Shown here in pieces: positions 34,625 to 43,288 of a stretch of DNA of 64,000 bases (its first letter is position 1; each line of letters begins with the position of its first letter). The DNA lies in assembly GCF_001611795.1 (NCBI RefSeq), contig NZ_CP015098.1, positions 6,944,001-7,008,000 on the forward strand, given 5' to 3'. Source of the stretch: Streptomyces qaidamensis (GTDB taxonomy: Bacteria; Actinomycetota; Actinomycetes; Streptomycetales; Streptomycetaceae). The position numbers were made by a program, and so were the translations under genes. The notes beneath the pieces were generated by a model that saw only the letters and a list, made by a program, of their open reading frames with translations, was not told where the DNA came from and did no database searches.

Positions 34625-35451
34625 CGCGCCGCGCGGTGACCCGCGTCCTCGTGTACCTGTCGCTGACCGCCGCGACCGCGCTGGTGCTGCTCCCGCTGGC
34701 AGCGGTGTTCCTGACGTCCCTGAAGTCGGAGAAGGAGATGGCGGACGGCAGTGGCGCGCTCGCGCTGCCGGACGACCCGTTCAACCTCGACAACTACGTC
34801 ACGGCGTTCGAGGACGGCCGGATGCTGTCGGCCTTCGGCAACACGGCCGTCATCCTGGTCGTCGCCATCGGCGGCACGGTCCTGATCGGCTCCATGACGG
34901 CCTACGCCATCGACCGCTTCCGGTTCCGTTTCCGCGCGTGGGTCCTGGCCCTGTTCCTGATCGCCGCGCTGGTCCCCGGGGTGACCACCCAGGTGGCCAC
35001 CTTCCAGATCGTCAACAGCTTCGGCCTGTTCGACAGCCTCTGGGCGCCGATCGCCCTCTACATGGGCACCGACATCGTCTCGATCTACATCTTCCTGCAG
35101 TTCGTCCGCTCGATCCCGGTCTCCCTGGACGAGTCGGCCCGCATCGACGGCGCCAACGCCTTCACCGTCTACCGCAAGGTCATCTTCCCGCTGCTGAAAC
35201 CGGCGATCGCGACGGTCGTGATCGTGAAGGGGATCACCGTCTACAACGACTTCTACATCCCGTTCCTCTACATGCCCTCCGAAGATCTTGGCGTGATCTC
35301 GACGTCGCTGTTCCGCTTCAAGGGCCCGTTCGGCGCCCACTGGGAGACGATCTCGGCGGGAGCGATCCTCGTCATCGTCCCCACGCTGGTCGTCTTCCTG
35401 TTCCTCCAGCGGTTCATCTACAACGGCTTCACCCGGGGCGCCACGAAGTAG
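34621..35451 (+). CDS. Sugar ABC transporter permease (MalG type)
   Basis: 276 aa with six TM helices and the EAA loop LDESARIDGANAFTVYRKVIFPLL near residue 168. Second membrane subunit of the probable beta-mannoside importer. ATG start inside the ATGA overlap. It converges on the RNase D gene, 100 bp away. Confidence 0.9.
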   Translation: MTRRAVTRVLVYLSLTAATALVLLPLAAVFLTSLKSEKEMADGSGALALPDDPFNLDNYVTAFEDGRMLSAFGNTAVILVVAIGGTVLIGSMTAYAIDRFRFRFRAWVLALFLIAALVPGVTTQVATFQIVNSFGLFDSLWAPIALYMGTDIVSIYIFLQFVRSIPVSLDESARIDGANAFTVYRKVIFPLLKPAIATVVIVKGITVYNDFYIPFLYMPSEDLGVISTSLFRFKGPFGAHWETISAGAILVIVPTLVVFLFLQRFIYNGFTRGATK

Positions 35452-35551
35452 ACGCCCTGGGCCTGGGGGCCCGGGGCTGTGTCGACGTGGGGCTCCGCCG
35501 CGTGGGCGCGTACCACCACGGACACTCGCGGCCGCCGCGCGCCAAGGCCCC

Positions 35552-36841
35552 TCATGGCGCCGTGGCGGACAACGCGGTCACCAGCACCGGCGTCACCTGC
35601 TCCACCTGCCACGGCCGCGCCCCATGACCGGCCAGCGCCGCCGCGACGGACTCCGCGTCCACCACCGCCGGCGGCTCCCAGCACACCCGCCGCACCGTGT
35701 CCGGGGCGATCAGGTTCTCCTGCGGCATGCCGACCTGCTCGGCCAGCGCCGACACCCCGGCCCGGGCGGCGGACAGCCGTGCGGCGGCGGCGGGGTCCTT
35801 GTCGGCCCAGGCGCGCGGCGGCGGAGGCCCGGTCACCGGCTGCCCCGGCTGCGGCAGCTGGGCCTCGCTCAGCGCCTTCGCCCGGTCCACCGCCGCCTGC
35901 CACTGCTCCAGCTGCCGCTTGCCCACGCGGTGTCCGAAACCGTTCAGCGCGGCCAGTGCGTGCACATTGACCGGGAGAGCCAGCGCCGCCTCCACGATGG
36001 CCGCGTCCCCGAGCACCTTGCCCGGCGACACGTCCCGCCGCTGGGCGATCCGGTCCCGGGTCTGCCACAGCTCCCGTACGACGGCCAGCTGCCGCCGGCG
36101 GCGCACCTTGTGCATGCCGGACGTACGCCGCCACGGGTCCTTGCGGGGCTCCGGAGGGGGAGCCGAGGCGATCGCGTCGAACTCCTGGTGGGCCCACTCC
36201 AGCTTGCCCTGCCGGTCCAGCTCCTTCTCCAGCGCGTCGCGCAGGTCGACGAGCAGCTCGACGTCCAGCGCCGCGTAGCGCAGCCAGGGCTCGGGCAGCG
36301 GCCGGGTCGACCAGTCGACGGCGGAGTGTCCCTTCTCCAGGACGAAGCCCAGCACGCTCTCGACCATCGCGCCGAGGCCGACCCGGGGGAACCCGGCGAG
36401 CCGCCCGGCCAGCTCCGTGTCGAACAGCCGCGTCGGCACCATGCCTATCTCGCGCAGGCAGGGCAGGTCCTGGGTGGCGGCGTGCAGCACCCACTCGACG
36501 CCGGACAGGGCGTCACCGAGGGCGGACAGGTCGGGGCAGGCCACGGGGTCGATCAGGGCCGTTCCGGCGCCCTCGCGGCGCAGCTGCACGAGGTAGGCGC
36601 GCTGCCCGTAGCGGTAGCCGGACGCGCGCTCGGCGTCGACGGCGACGGGCCCGGATCCCGCCTCGAAGGCGGCGATCACCCGGGCCAGGGCGGTCTCGTC
36701 CGCGATGACGGGCGGAATGCCCTCACGTGGCTCCAGCAAAGGGATCGGCGCCTCCGTAGCAGAAGATCCGCCGTCGTCCGGAGGAGCGCCTCCGGTGGTT
36801 CGCAGTGAGCTGTCTGCTGCGGTGTCGTGGGCGTCGGTCAC
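35552..36841 (-). CDS. rnd: Ribonuclease D (3'-5' exoribonuclease, HRDC domain)
   Basis: 429 aa. DEDD exonuclease fold: motif I VAVDAERASGYRYGQRAYLVQL, motif II HAATQDLPCL, motif III YAALDVELLVDL. Then an HRDC nucleic-acid-binding domain (about 225-300, VVRELWQTRDRIAQRRDVSPGKVLGD) and an Ala-rich C-terminal region longer than in E. coli. Trims the 3' ends of tRNA and other stable RNAs. GTG start with a poor SD. The first about 35 residues are disordered (Ser/Gly/Pro). Confidence 0.92.
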   Translation of the reverse strand: MTDAHDTAADSSLRTTGGAPPDDGGSSATEAPIPLLEPREGIPPVIADETALARVIAAFEAGSGPVAVDAERASGYRYGQRAYLVQLRREGAGTALIDPVACPDLSALGDALSGVEWVLHAATQDLPCLREIGMVPTRLFDTELAGRLAGFPRVGLGAMVESVLGFVLEKGHSAVDWSTRPLPEPWLRYAALDVELLVDLRDALEKELDRQGKLEWAHQEFDAIASAPPPEPRKDPWRRTSGMHKVRRRRQLAVVRELWQTRDRIAQRRDVSPGKVLGDAAIVEAALALPVNVHALAALNGFGHRVGKRQLEQWQAAVDRAKALSEAQLPQPGQPVTGPPPPRAWADKDPAAAARLSAARAGVSALAEQVGMPQENLIAPDTVRRVCWEPPAVVDAESVAAALAGHGARPWQVEQVTPVLVTALSATAP

Positions 36842-36867
36842 CTGTCAAGGGTATCCATGTATGGACA

Positions 36868-36901
36868 GCGCCCGCCGACGGAACGTTCCGTCGGCGGGCG
36901 C
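36868..36901. terminator. 34-bp perfect palindrome between rnd and the response regulator
   Basis: GCGCCCGCCGACGGAA-CG-TTCCGTCGGCGGGCGC folds into a stem of at least 16 bp with no loop mismatch. It lies downstream of the response-regulator gene on the minus strand, and so acts as its terminator and insulates rnd. Confidence 0.8.
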
Positions 36902-36957
36902 CCGAGGGTCGCAAACCAGTCATGTCGGGGAAGCGGCGGGTTCGCGAACCGTGCGTG

Positions 36958-36992
36958 ACGTGAACGGGGCCGACGGCCGGTCCCGTTCACGT
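36958..36992. terminator. Second hairpin after the response-regulator gene
   Basis: ACGTGAACGGG … CCCGTTCACGT, an 11-bp perfect stem with a 13-nt loop, 35 bp past the stop. Forms a tandem terminator with the one at 36868. Confidence 0.75.
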
Positions 36993-37027
36993 GAAGGAAG
37001 GATCACGAAGGGTCACGGCGGAGCGGT

Positions 37028-37690
37028 TCAGTGGATGATCCCGGTCCGCAGCGCCACCGCGACCATGCCGGCCCGGTCACCCGTGCCGAGCTTGCGGGCG
37101 ATACGGGCGAGGTGGCTCTTGACGGTCAGGGCGGACAGGCCCATCGAGACGCCGATCGCCTTGTTCGACTGGCCTTCCGCGACCAGCCGCAGCACCTCGA
37201 CCTCGCGGCCGGACAGTTCGCGGTAGCCGCCCGGGTGGCTCGGGGCACCCGGAGGGCGGCGGTGCAGTCGTGCGGCGGCGGCGCCGATGGGGGCGGCGCC
37301 CGGCCGGGTGGGGAGCCCGACGTTGGTACGGGTGCCGGTGACGACGTACCCCTTCACCCCGCCGGCGAGTGCGTTGCGCACGGCGCCGATGTCGTCGGCG
37401 GCGGAGAGGGCGAGCCCGTTGGGCCAGCCCGCGGCGCGGGTCTCCGACAGGAGGGTGAGGCCGGAACCGTCCGGCAGGTGGACGTCGGCGACACAGATGT
37501 CGCGGGGGTTGCCGATGCGGGGACGAGCCTCCGCGATGGACGAGGCCTCGATGACGTCGCGCACACCGAGCGCCCACAGGTGGCGGGTGACGGTGGAGCG
37601 GACGCGCGGGTCGGCCACGACCACCATGGCGGTCGGCTTGTTCGGGCGGTAGGCGACCAGGCTTGCGGGCTGCTCGAGGAGAACGGACAC
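37028..37690 (-). CDS. Orphan response regulator, NarL/LuxR type
   Basis: 220 aa. Receiver domain (about 20-125) with the phospho-acceptor Asp in VADVHLPDG, Ser in LALSAADD and Lys in GGVKGYVV. A Pro/Ala linker follows, then a LuxR HTH (about 155-215, LSGREVEVLRLVAEGQSNKAIG … TVKSHLARI). GTG start with AGGAGG. No histidine kinase is nearby, so it is an orphan. The N-terminal acidic pair is reduced to one Asp (VVVADPR), so phosphorylation may be atypical. Confidence 0.9.
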   Translation of the reverse strand: MSVLLEQPASLVAYRPNKPTAMVVVADPRVRSTVTRHLWALGVRDVIEASSIAEARPRIGNPRDICVADVHLPDGSGLTLLSETRAAGWPNGLALSAADDIGAVRNALAGGVKGYVVTGTRTNVGLPTRPGAAPIGAAAARLHRRPPGAPSHPGGYRELSGREVEVLRLVAEGQSNKAIGVSMGLSALTVKSHLARIARKLGTGDRAGMVAVALRTGIIH

Positions 37691-37801
37691 CAGGCCTCCT
37701 GGGGTGCGGGACGGGGCCGGCTCGTGGGGGTGAAGCCGGGACGAACCGTGCTTTCAAGGTCACAGTCGTCTTCGGCACCGAACCCGTCCGCCTTTAGAGA
37801 A

Positions 37802-37820
37802 TGATCACGATTCAGTGATA
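37802..37820. promoter_or_regulatory. Inverted repeat in the response-regulator promoter
   Basis: TGATCAC-GATTC-A-GTGATA in the most AT-rich stretch of the 345-bp region 37691-38035, about 115 bp upstream of the start. A possible operator or autoregulatory site. The rest of the region holds only the DUF3000 terminator. Confidence 0.35.
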
Positions 37821-37964
37821 ACAATCCGTGCAATTCGGACACGCGGTCGATCATTCGAAGGTGGAACGGTTTCGGTCTGCGTCGGTACGCGGTCGAAAGT
37901 GGCCGTATCGACAAAGTGATTCGGCCAAGAGGGGTACTCAGGTGTGATCGTCGGCATGACATGG

Positions 37965-38005
37965 TTGACCGCCCCGCACAAGGTCGATCAGTGCGGGGCG
38001 GTCAA
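37965..38005. terminator. Terminator after the DUF3000 gene
   Basis: TTGACCGCCCCGCAC … GTGCGGGGCGGTCAA, a 15-bp perfect stem with an 11-nt loop, 30 bp past the stop on the minus strand. Confidence 0.8.
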
Positions 38006-38035
38006 GGGTCGATCAGGGGTTGTTCCAGGGGTCGG

Positions 38036-38710
38036 TCAGCGGGACTGCGGCCCTCGCCGCTGGGGCAGCGTCACCACGGACGCGTCGCCCGGACCGGCCG
38101 GGGGCAGCCCCGCGAGCTGGGCGAGCAGATCGCACCAGGACGCCAGGTGCGCCGCCGTGTCCGGGGCTCCGCCCAGGCCCTCGCGCGGCGTCCACGACGC
38201 GCGGATCTCGATCTGCGAGGCGGCCGGGCGCGCGGACAGCCCGCCGAAGTAGTGGGAGCTCGCGCGTGTGACGGTGCCGCTCGGCTCCCCGTACGTCAGC
38301 CCGCGCGTCTGCAGCGCACCGGTCAGCCAGGACCAGCACACCTCCGGCAGCAGCGGATCCGCCGCCATCTCCGGCTCCAGTTCCGCGCGCACCAGCGTCA
38401 CCAGCCGGAACGTGCCCCGCCACGCGTCGTGCCCGGCCGGGTCGTGCAGCAGCACCAGCCGGCCGTCGGCCAGGTCCTGGTCGCCGTCGACGACCGCCGC
38501 CTCCAGCGCGTAGGAGTACGGGGCGAGCCGCTTCGGCGCGGGCGTCGGCTCGACCTCGATCTGGGGCCGCAGCCGCGCCGCCCTCAGCGCGTCGACGGCG
38601 GCCCGGAAGGGCAGCGGGGCGGAGTCCGCCTCCCGCCGGTCGTTCTCGGTGTCCTTCGCTTCGTCCATACCGCCAGCGCCGTCCGACAGTCGTCCCTGAG
38701 CCGCAGCCAT
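38036..38710 (-). CDS. DUF3000 family protein
   Basis: 224 aa soluble protein conserved across actinobacteria and generally found beside hemE. The N-terminal 35 residues are variable and charged; the conserved part begins at PFRAAVDALRAARLRPQIEVE and includes EVCWSWLTGAL and FGGLSARPAASQIEIRASWTP. No catalytic motif is recognisable and its function is unknown. ATG 38710 has no obvious SD; the internal ATG 38668 (MDEAKD) is an alternative. Divergent from hemE. Confidence 0.85.
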   Translation of the reverse strand: MAAAQGRLSDGAGGMDEAKDTENDRREADSAPLPFRAAVDALRAARLRPQIEVEPTPAPKRLAPYSYALEAAVVDGDQDLADGRLVLLHDPAGHDAWRGTFRLVTLVRAELEPEMAADPLLPEVCWSWLTGALQTRGLTYGEPSGTVTRASSHYFGGLSARPAASQIEIRASWTPREGLGGAPDTAAHLASWCDLLAQLAGLPPAGPGDASVVTLPQRRGPQSR

Positions 38711-38812
38711 GCGGGAAGATTACGGGGACCGGAGCCCGGGTGCGGGGCTAGACACCCCGCGCCTCTCCAGGGGCTGAATAGTGCTGTTCGGCGGCGTGCG
38801 AAACTTGGCCCC

Positions 38813-39880
38813 GTGAGTGCCAACGACGCCCCCAGGGCCCAGCAGCCGTCCGCCGCATACGACTCCGCCTTCCTCAAGGCCTGCCGGCGCGAGCCCGTGC
38901 CGCACACGCCGGTGTGGTTCATGCGGCAGGCCGGGCGCTCACTGCCGGAGTACCGCAAAGTGCGCGAGGGCATCGGCATGCTCGAATCCTGCATGCGGCC
39001 CGAACTGGTCACCGAGATCACCCTCCAGCCGGTGCGCCGGCACGGCGTGGACGCGGCGATCTACTTCAGCGACATCGTCGTCCCGCTCAAGGCCATCGGC
39101 GTCGACCTCGACATCAAGCCCGGCGTCGGCCCGGTCGTCGAGCACCCGATCCGCACCCGCGCCGACCTCGCCCAGCTGCGCGACCTGACCCCCGAGGACG
39201 TCTCCTACGTCACCGAGGCCATCGGTCTGCTCACCCGCGAGCTCGGTGCCACGCCCCTCATCGGCTTCGCCGGCGCCCCCTTCACCCTCGCCAGCTACCT
39301 CGTCGAGGGCGGCCCGTCCCGCACCTACGAGAACGCCAAGGCGATGATGTACGGCGACCCGGAGCTGTGGGCCGACCTGCTCGACCGCCTCGCGGACATC
39401 ACCGCCGCGTTCCTGAAGGTGCAGATCGAGGCGGGCGCCTCGGCGGTGCAGCTGTTCGACTCCTGGGCCGGCGCGCTGGCCCCCGTCGACTACCGCCGCT
39501 CGGTGCTGCCCGCGTCGGCGAAGGTCTTCGAGGCCGTGGCCGGCTACGGCGTCCCGCGCATCCACTTCGGGGTCGGCACCGGCGAGCTGCTCCCGCTCAT
39601 GAGCGAGGCCGGCGCGGACGTCGTCGGCGTCGACTGGCGCGTCCCGATGGACGAGGCCGCCCGCCGCATCGGCCCCGGCAAGGCGCTCCAGGGCAACCTC
39701 GACCCGACCGTGCTGTTCGCCCCGACGGAGGCCGTCGAGGCCAAGACCCGCGAGGTCCTGGACTCGGCGAAGGACCTGGAGGGCCACGTCTTCAACCTCG
39801 GCCACGGCGTCATGCCGTCCACCGACCCGGACGCGCTGACCCGGCTGGTGGAGTACGTCCACACGCGCACGGCCCGCTGA
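38813..39880 (+). CDS. hemE: Uroporphyrinogen decarboxylase
   Basis: 355 aa. Decarboxylates the four acetate side chains of uroporphyrinogen III to coproporphyrinogen III, cytoplasmic, haem pathway. Signatures: WFMRQAGRSLPEYR near residue 35, and the downstream conserved IGFAGAPFTLASYLVEGG and NLGHGVMPSTDPD. GTG start at 38813; no SD is visible upstream, so translation may be leaderless. The next step is done by the HemY-type oxidase encoded at 45886. Confidence 0.95.
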   Translation: MSANDAPRAQQPSAAYDSAFLKACRREPVPHTPVWFMRQAGRSLPEYRKVREGIGMLESCMRPELVTEITLQPVRRHGVDAAIYFSDIVVPLKAIGVDLDIKPGVGPVVEHPIRTRADLAQLRDLTPEDVSYVTEAIGLLTRELGATPLIGFAGAPFTLASYLVEGGPSRTYENAKAMMYGDPELWADLLDRLADITAAFLKVQIEAGASAVQLFDSWAGALAPVDYRRSVLPASAKVFEAVAGYGVPRIHFGVGTGELLPLMSEAGADVVGVDWRVPMDEAARRIGPGKALQGNLDPTVLFAPTEAVEAKTREVLDSAKDLEGHVFNLGHGVMPSTDPDALTRLVEYVHTRTAR

Positions 39881-39908
39881 CGACCATCCCCGTCGCCCTC
39901 GCCGTCCG

Positions 39909-40883
39909 TCAGCGACCGGGCTCGTAAGCGAGCTGCTTGACCTGGCGCAGCGTGAGGGTGGTCTCGGCGGAGCGGACCCCGTCCAGGGCTCCGACGGTGT
40001 CGCTGAGGTAGGTGTAGAGGTCGCCGGTGCTGGGATGCAGGGTGGCGGCGACGATGTTGGCCTGGCCGGTGGTGGCCGCCGCGAAACTCACCTCGACGTG
40101 CGAGGCGAGGGCACGGCCGACCTCGGCCAGGGCCGCCGGGGCGACGGTGAGCCACAGCATGGCGACGACGTCGTTGCCGAAGTGTTCGTTGTCGAACTGC
40201 ACGGCCAGGTAGAGGACCCCGGTGGAGCGCAGCCGGTCCAGGCGGCGCCGCACTGCGGATTCCGACAGGCCGGTGCTCGCCTGGAGTTCGGTGAGCGGGG
40301 CCCGTCCGTCCCGGGCGAGGACGGCGAGCAGCGCCTCGTCGGCATCGTCCAGCACGACGCCGTGCGTGCCCGGACCGACGGGCGGCGGGCTCAGGGCGGC
40401 CCGCTCGTCGGGGGACAGGGCGTTGATCTTGCTGAGCCAGCCGAGCGGGCCTCCGTAGAAGCGGTGCAGCAGGCAGTGCGCGCTGACCGACGTGACGCGC
40501 GGGCTGCGCTGGAGGCGGTCGAGGAGCAGGTCGTCCCTCGCCTGCCGCGTGCGGGGTTTCATGGCGCACATCACTTCGGTGCCGCCCGAGATCACGCTGA
40601 TGTGGGAGGTGTCCGGACGCCGGGCGAGTGCGCTCGCCAGTTGTTCGGCGGTGTCCGGGGTACAGCCCAGGCGCAGCAGCCAGGTGTTGCCGCCGAGCCG
40701 GCTTTCGTCGGTGATGCCGAGCACCCGCAGCTGGAGGCTGCTGCGCAGCCGCCGGAAGCGGCGTGCGACGGTCTGGTCGGACACTCCCAGGACGTCCGCG
40801 ATCCGGTTGAACGGCGCCCGGCCGTCGAGCTGCAGCGCCTGCAGCAGCTTCCGGTCGAGTGGATCGAGTGCCTGGGGCTGCAC
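39909..40883 (-). CDS. Lrp/AsnC-type regulator with two HTH domains
   Basis: 324 aa, twice the usual 150-160. The first HTH-AsnC is at about 5-65 (LDRKLLQALQLDGRAPFNRIADVLGVSDQTVARR). An RAM/effector-like domain follows, then a second HTH at about 175-235 (DEALLAVLARDGRAPLTELQASTGLSESAVRRRL) and a second effector half. This tandem architecture is common in streptomycetes. GTG start with AGGAGG. It lies 82 bp downstream of the MFS gene on the same strand and may control it. Confidence 0.9.
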   Translation of the reverse strand: MQPQALDPLDRKLLQALQLDGRAPFNRIADVLGVSDQTVARRFRRLRSSLQLRVLGITDESRLGGNTWLLRLGCTPDTAEQLASALARRPDTSHISVISGGTEVMCAMKPRTRQARDDLLLDRLQRSPRVTSVSAHCLLHRFYGGPLGWLSKINALSPDERAALSPPPVGPGTHGVVLDDADEALLAVLARDGRAPLTELQASTGLSESAVRRRLDRLRSTGVLYLAVQFDNEHFGNDVVAMLWLTVAPAALAEVGRALASHVEVSFAAATTGQANIVAATLHPSTGDLYTYLSDTVGALDGVRSAETTLTLRQVKQLAYEPGR

Positions 40884-40965
40884 CGGGTTCCTCCTGCTCC
40901 TGCGGCTGGGGCCCCGCTCCCGCGACCGTGCGCCGCACCGGATCCGACTGCCCCGGGCCCCAGTA

Positions 40966-42609
40966 TCACCGGCCCCGGTGCGGGGCCGGGGCGGCACCGT
41001 GACCGCCGGGCGCACCCGCGAGCACCGGTTCCGGCTCGCGTTCGCGCTGCGGCTTCGCCTTCCCGGGGGCCGCGTGGGCCGAGGCCCGCGGGGTGCGCAG
41101 CAGCAGCATCCCGACGACCGCGGCCAGCAGCGTGAGCGCGGCGGCCATGACGAGGCACAGGTAGAGGCCGTCGAGGAACGAGTCGGACAGGGCACGCAGG
41201 GCCCTGCCGGTCTCCGCTCCCAGGTCCATCCGGGCCACCACGCCCAGCCCGCCGGCGTCCACGGCCGCGATGATCCGCTGCGCCGTGACGCCGTCCACGC
41301 CGGCGTCCGCGAGGTGACCGGGCAGCGTGTCCGTGGCCCTGGTGGTCAGCAGCACGCCCAGCACGGCCGGGCCGAGGGCCCCGCCGACCTGCCGGAAGGC
41401 GTTGTTGCCCGCTGCCGCCATGCCCGCCAGGTGATGTGGCACGGAGGCGACGGCGGTGGCGGTCATGGGCGTGACGACCAGGCCCAGACCGAGGCCGAGC
41501 AGGGCCAGCCGCCAGGCCAGCGCGCCGAACGGCGTCCCGGCGTCGACTGCGGTCAGGGACAGCAGGGCCCCTGTCATGACGAGCAGACCGGAGGGGAGCA
41601 GGACGCGTACCGGGATGTGCCGCATCAACGGCCCTGCCACGACCCCGACGAGCAGGCACACCGCCGTCACGGCCAGCAGCCGGTACCCCGCGTCGAGTGT
41701 GTCGAGCCGCTGCACGATGCCGAAGTAGAGGCTGAGGACGAAGAAGAAGCCGATCAGGCCCAGGAAGGTGATCATCGCGATCAGCGTGGTGGCGCTGAAC
41801 GCCGGGCTGCGGAAGAGCGTCAGGTCCAGCATGGGGCTGGCGCTGCGCCGCTCGGCCAGGACGAACGCGAGGGCGCCGACGGCGGCCAGCACGAGGGCGA
41901 CGACGACCTTGGGCTCGGAGAAGGAGCCGGCGCCGCCTTCGATCACGCCGTAGACGAGCGAGGTGATCGTCAGGGCGGCGGTGATCTGGCCGGGCCAGTC
42001 GAGCCGACGGGAGCCGGGCGCCCGGGAGTCGGCCACCAGGGGCGCCGCCACCGCCATGGTGAGGACGGCCACCGGTATGGCCGGCAGGTAGATCCACCGC
42101 CAGGCGGCGTGGTCGAGGATCACGCCCGCCAGGAGGGGGCCGACGGCCAGTGCCGCCATCAGGGAGGCGGCCCACAGGCCGACGAACTTGGCCCGCTCGT
42201 GCGGGTCGGGCACCGCGTGGCTGATCAGCGCCAGCGTCGTGGGCAGCAGCGCGGCCGCACCCAGCCCGGCCAGTGCCTGCCCCACCCACAGCACGTGGAC
42301 CGACTGCGCGCACAGCGCCACGGTCGCCCCGACGGCGGCGGACAACAGGCCCGCCTGGAAGACCTTCTTGCGGCCGTGCACGTCTCCGAAGACACCGGCG
42401 GTCATGATGAGGGCCGCCATGGGCAGAACGAAGGCGTCGGATATCCATGACAGTTGCGAGGTCGAGGCGTGCAGGGCCCGCTGGATGGCAGGAAGACTCA
42501 CCGAGACGCTGGTGACCGGCAGATAGGCGACGAACCCCCCGGCACAAGCCATGATCAGCGTGGCTCTCGGACTCTGCCGTGGTCCGGTCGCCGTTGTTCC
42601 GACGTTCAC
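40966..42609 (-). CDS. MFS drug exporter, DHA2 family (14 TM)
   Basis: 547 aa H+-antiporter with about 14 TM helices. Motif A-like GVFGDVHGRKKVF after TM2 and motif C-like ALAVGPLLAGVI in TM5 are those of EmrB/QacA-type multidrug exporters. A basic and Ala/Pro-rich C-tail of about 40 residues follows TM14. Start: GTG 42609 with GGAG upstream; an in-frame ATG at 42654 would add 15 basic residues. The substrate is unknown. Confidence 0.9.
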   Translation of the reverse strand: MNVGTTATGPRQSPRATLIMACAGGFVAYLPVTSVSVSLPAIQRALHASTSQLSWISDAFVLPMAALIMTAGVFGDVHGRKKVFQAGLLSAAVGATVALCAQSVHVLWVGQALAGLGAAALLPTTLALISHAVPDPHERAKFVGLWAASLMAALAVGPLLAGVILDHAAWRWIYLPAIPVAVLTMAVAAPLVADSRAPGSRRLDWPGQITAALTITSLVYGVIEGGAGSFSEPKVVVALVLAAVGALAFVLAERRSASPMLDLTLFRSPAFSATTLIAMITFLGLIGFFFVLSLYFGIVQRLDTLDAGYRLLAVTAVCLLVGVVAGPLMRHIPVRVLLPSGLLVMTGALLSLTAVDAGTPFGALAWRLALLGLGLGLVVTPMTATAVASVPHHLAGMAAAGNNAFRQVGGALGPAVLGVLLTTRATDTLPGHLADAGVDGVTAQRIIAAVDAGGLGVVARMDLGAETGRALRALSDSFLDGLYLCLVMAAALTLLAAVVGMLLLRTPRASAHAAPGKAKPQREREPEPVLAGAPGGHGAAPAPHRGR

Positions 42610-42857
42610 GAGTTGCTCCGTTCCGGTGCGGCGGGGGCGCCGGCACGGTGTCACTTTTCAGCCAGTCCACGTCAGGGGCCAGCCACAGCCCGCGGAGCCC
42701 GGGGAATCGACATCCAGGAGCTGGATCCGAAGGATTTCCGACACCTGCGCGCTGCCGGAGCGAGTGGGTGAACGCAGTCGTCCAGGCGTGCGTATGTCTC
42801 GGCAACCGCCCGCGGCGCGGGGAAGGCGGGTCGCGGGGCCGACGTGAGGAACAGGCG

Positions 42858-43190
42858 ATGAACGACCGAGTTACTCCCGCGATGCACGCACTGCCCGACG
42901 GCGAGGCGGAGCTGACGCTGGTGGTGCGGCTGCCCTGGGAGGACGTGGCACGCCTCGGCCAGGAGGCCGGGCGGCTGGCGACCCAGATGCGGCGGCCCGT
43001 GACGCTGGAGGAGGCGGTGAGTCATCGGCTGCGGTCGACCCGGGTGGCCTCGCACGCGAAGCCGGCGGGGGAGCAGCCGCCGGCGGTGACGGCTGCGCCG
43101 GCTTCCGTGTCCTCGCTGCCGTCACGGCCGCCGGCGGAGCAGGCGCGGCAGGCGATCGACCGGATCACCGGTACGGCCGGGACCGCGTAG
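42858..43190 (+). CDS. Hypothetical protein, ribbon-helix-helix-like N-terminus
   Basis: 110 aa. The first 60 residues (ELTLVVRLPWEDVARLGQEAGRL … LEEAVSHRLR) have the strand-helix-helix rhythm of small RHH proteins, and the second half is Ala/Pro-rich. No partner gene resembling a toxin is adjacent. ATG start after GTGAGGA. Not assignable to a function. The 248-bp stretch upstream (42610-42857) is a divergent promoter region without a recognisable site. Confidence 0.65.
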   Translation: MNDRVTPAMHALPDGEAELTLVVRLPWEDVARLGQEAGRLATQMRRPVTLEEAVSHRLRSTRVASHAKPAGEQPPAVTAAPASVSSLPSRPPAEQARQAIDRITGTAGTA

Positions 43191-43213
43191 GCCGGTCGCC
43201 CCGGGGGTGCGGC

Positions 43214-43278
43214 GTTCGTTGCCGGGTGCGGGTGCGCTGTGGCCTTCGCGCAGTTCCCCGCGCCCCGGGGCAACGAAC
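43214..43278. terminator. Terminator with the common Streptomyces GCGCAGTTCCCCGCGCCCC element
   Basis: GTTCGTTGCC … GGCAACGAAC arms enclose the sequence CTTCGCGCAGTTCCCCGCGCC, which recurs in intergenic regions of many Streptomyces genomes. It lies between two converging genes. Confidence 0.7.
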
Positions 43279-43288
43279 CCACCCCGTC

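Noticed and set aside
38711..38812. Riboswitch or leader for hemE
   Set aside because: No conserved structure seen; the lack of an SD fits leaderless translation instead.
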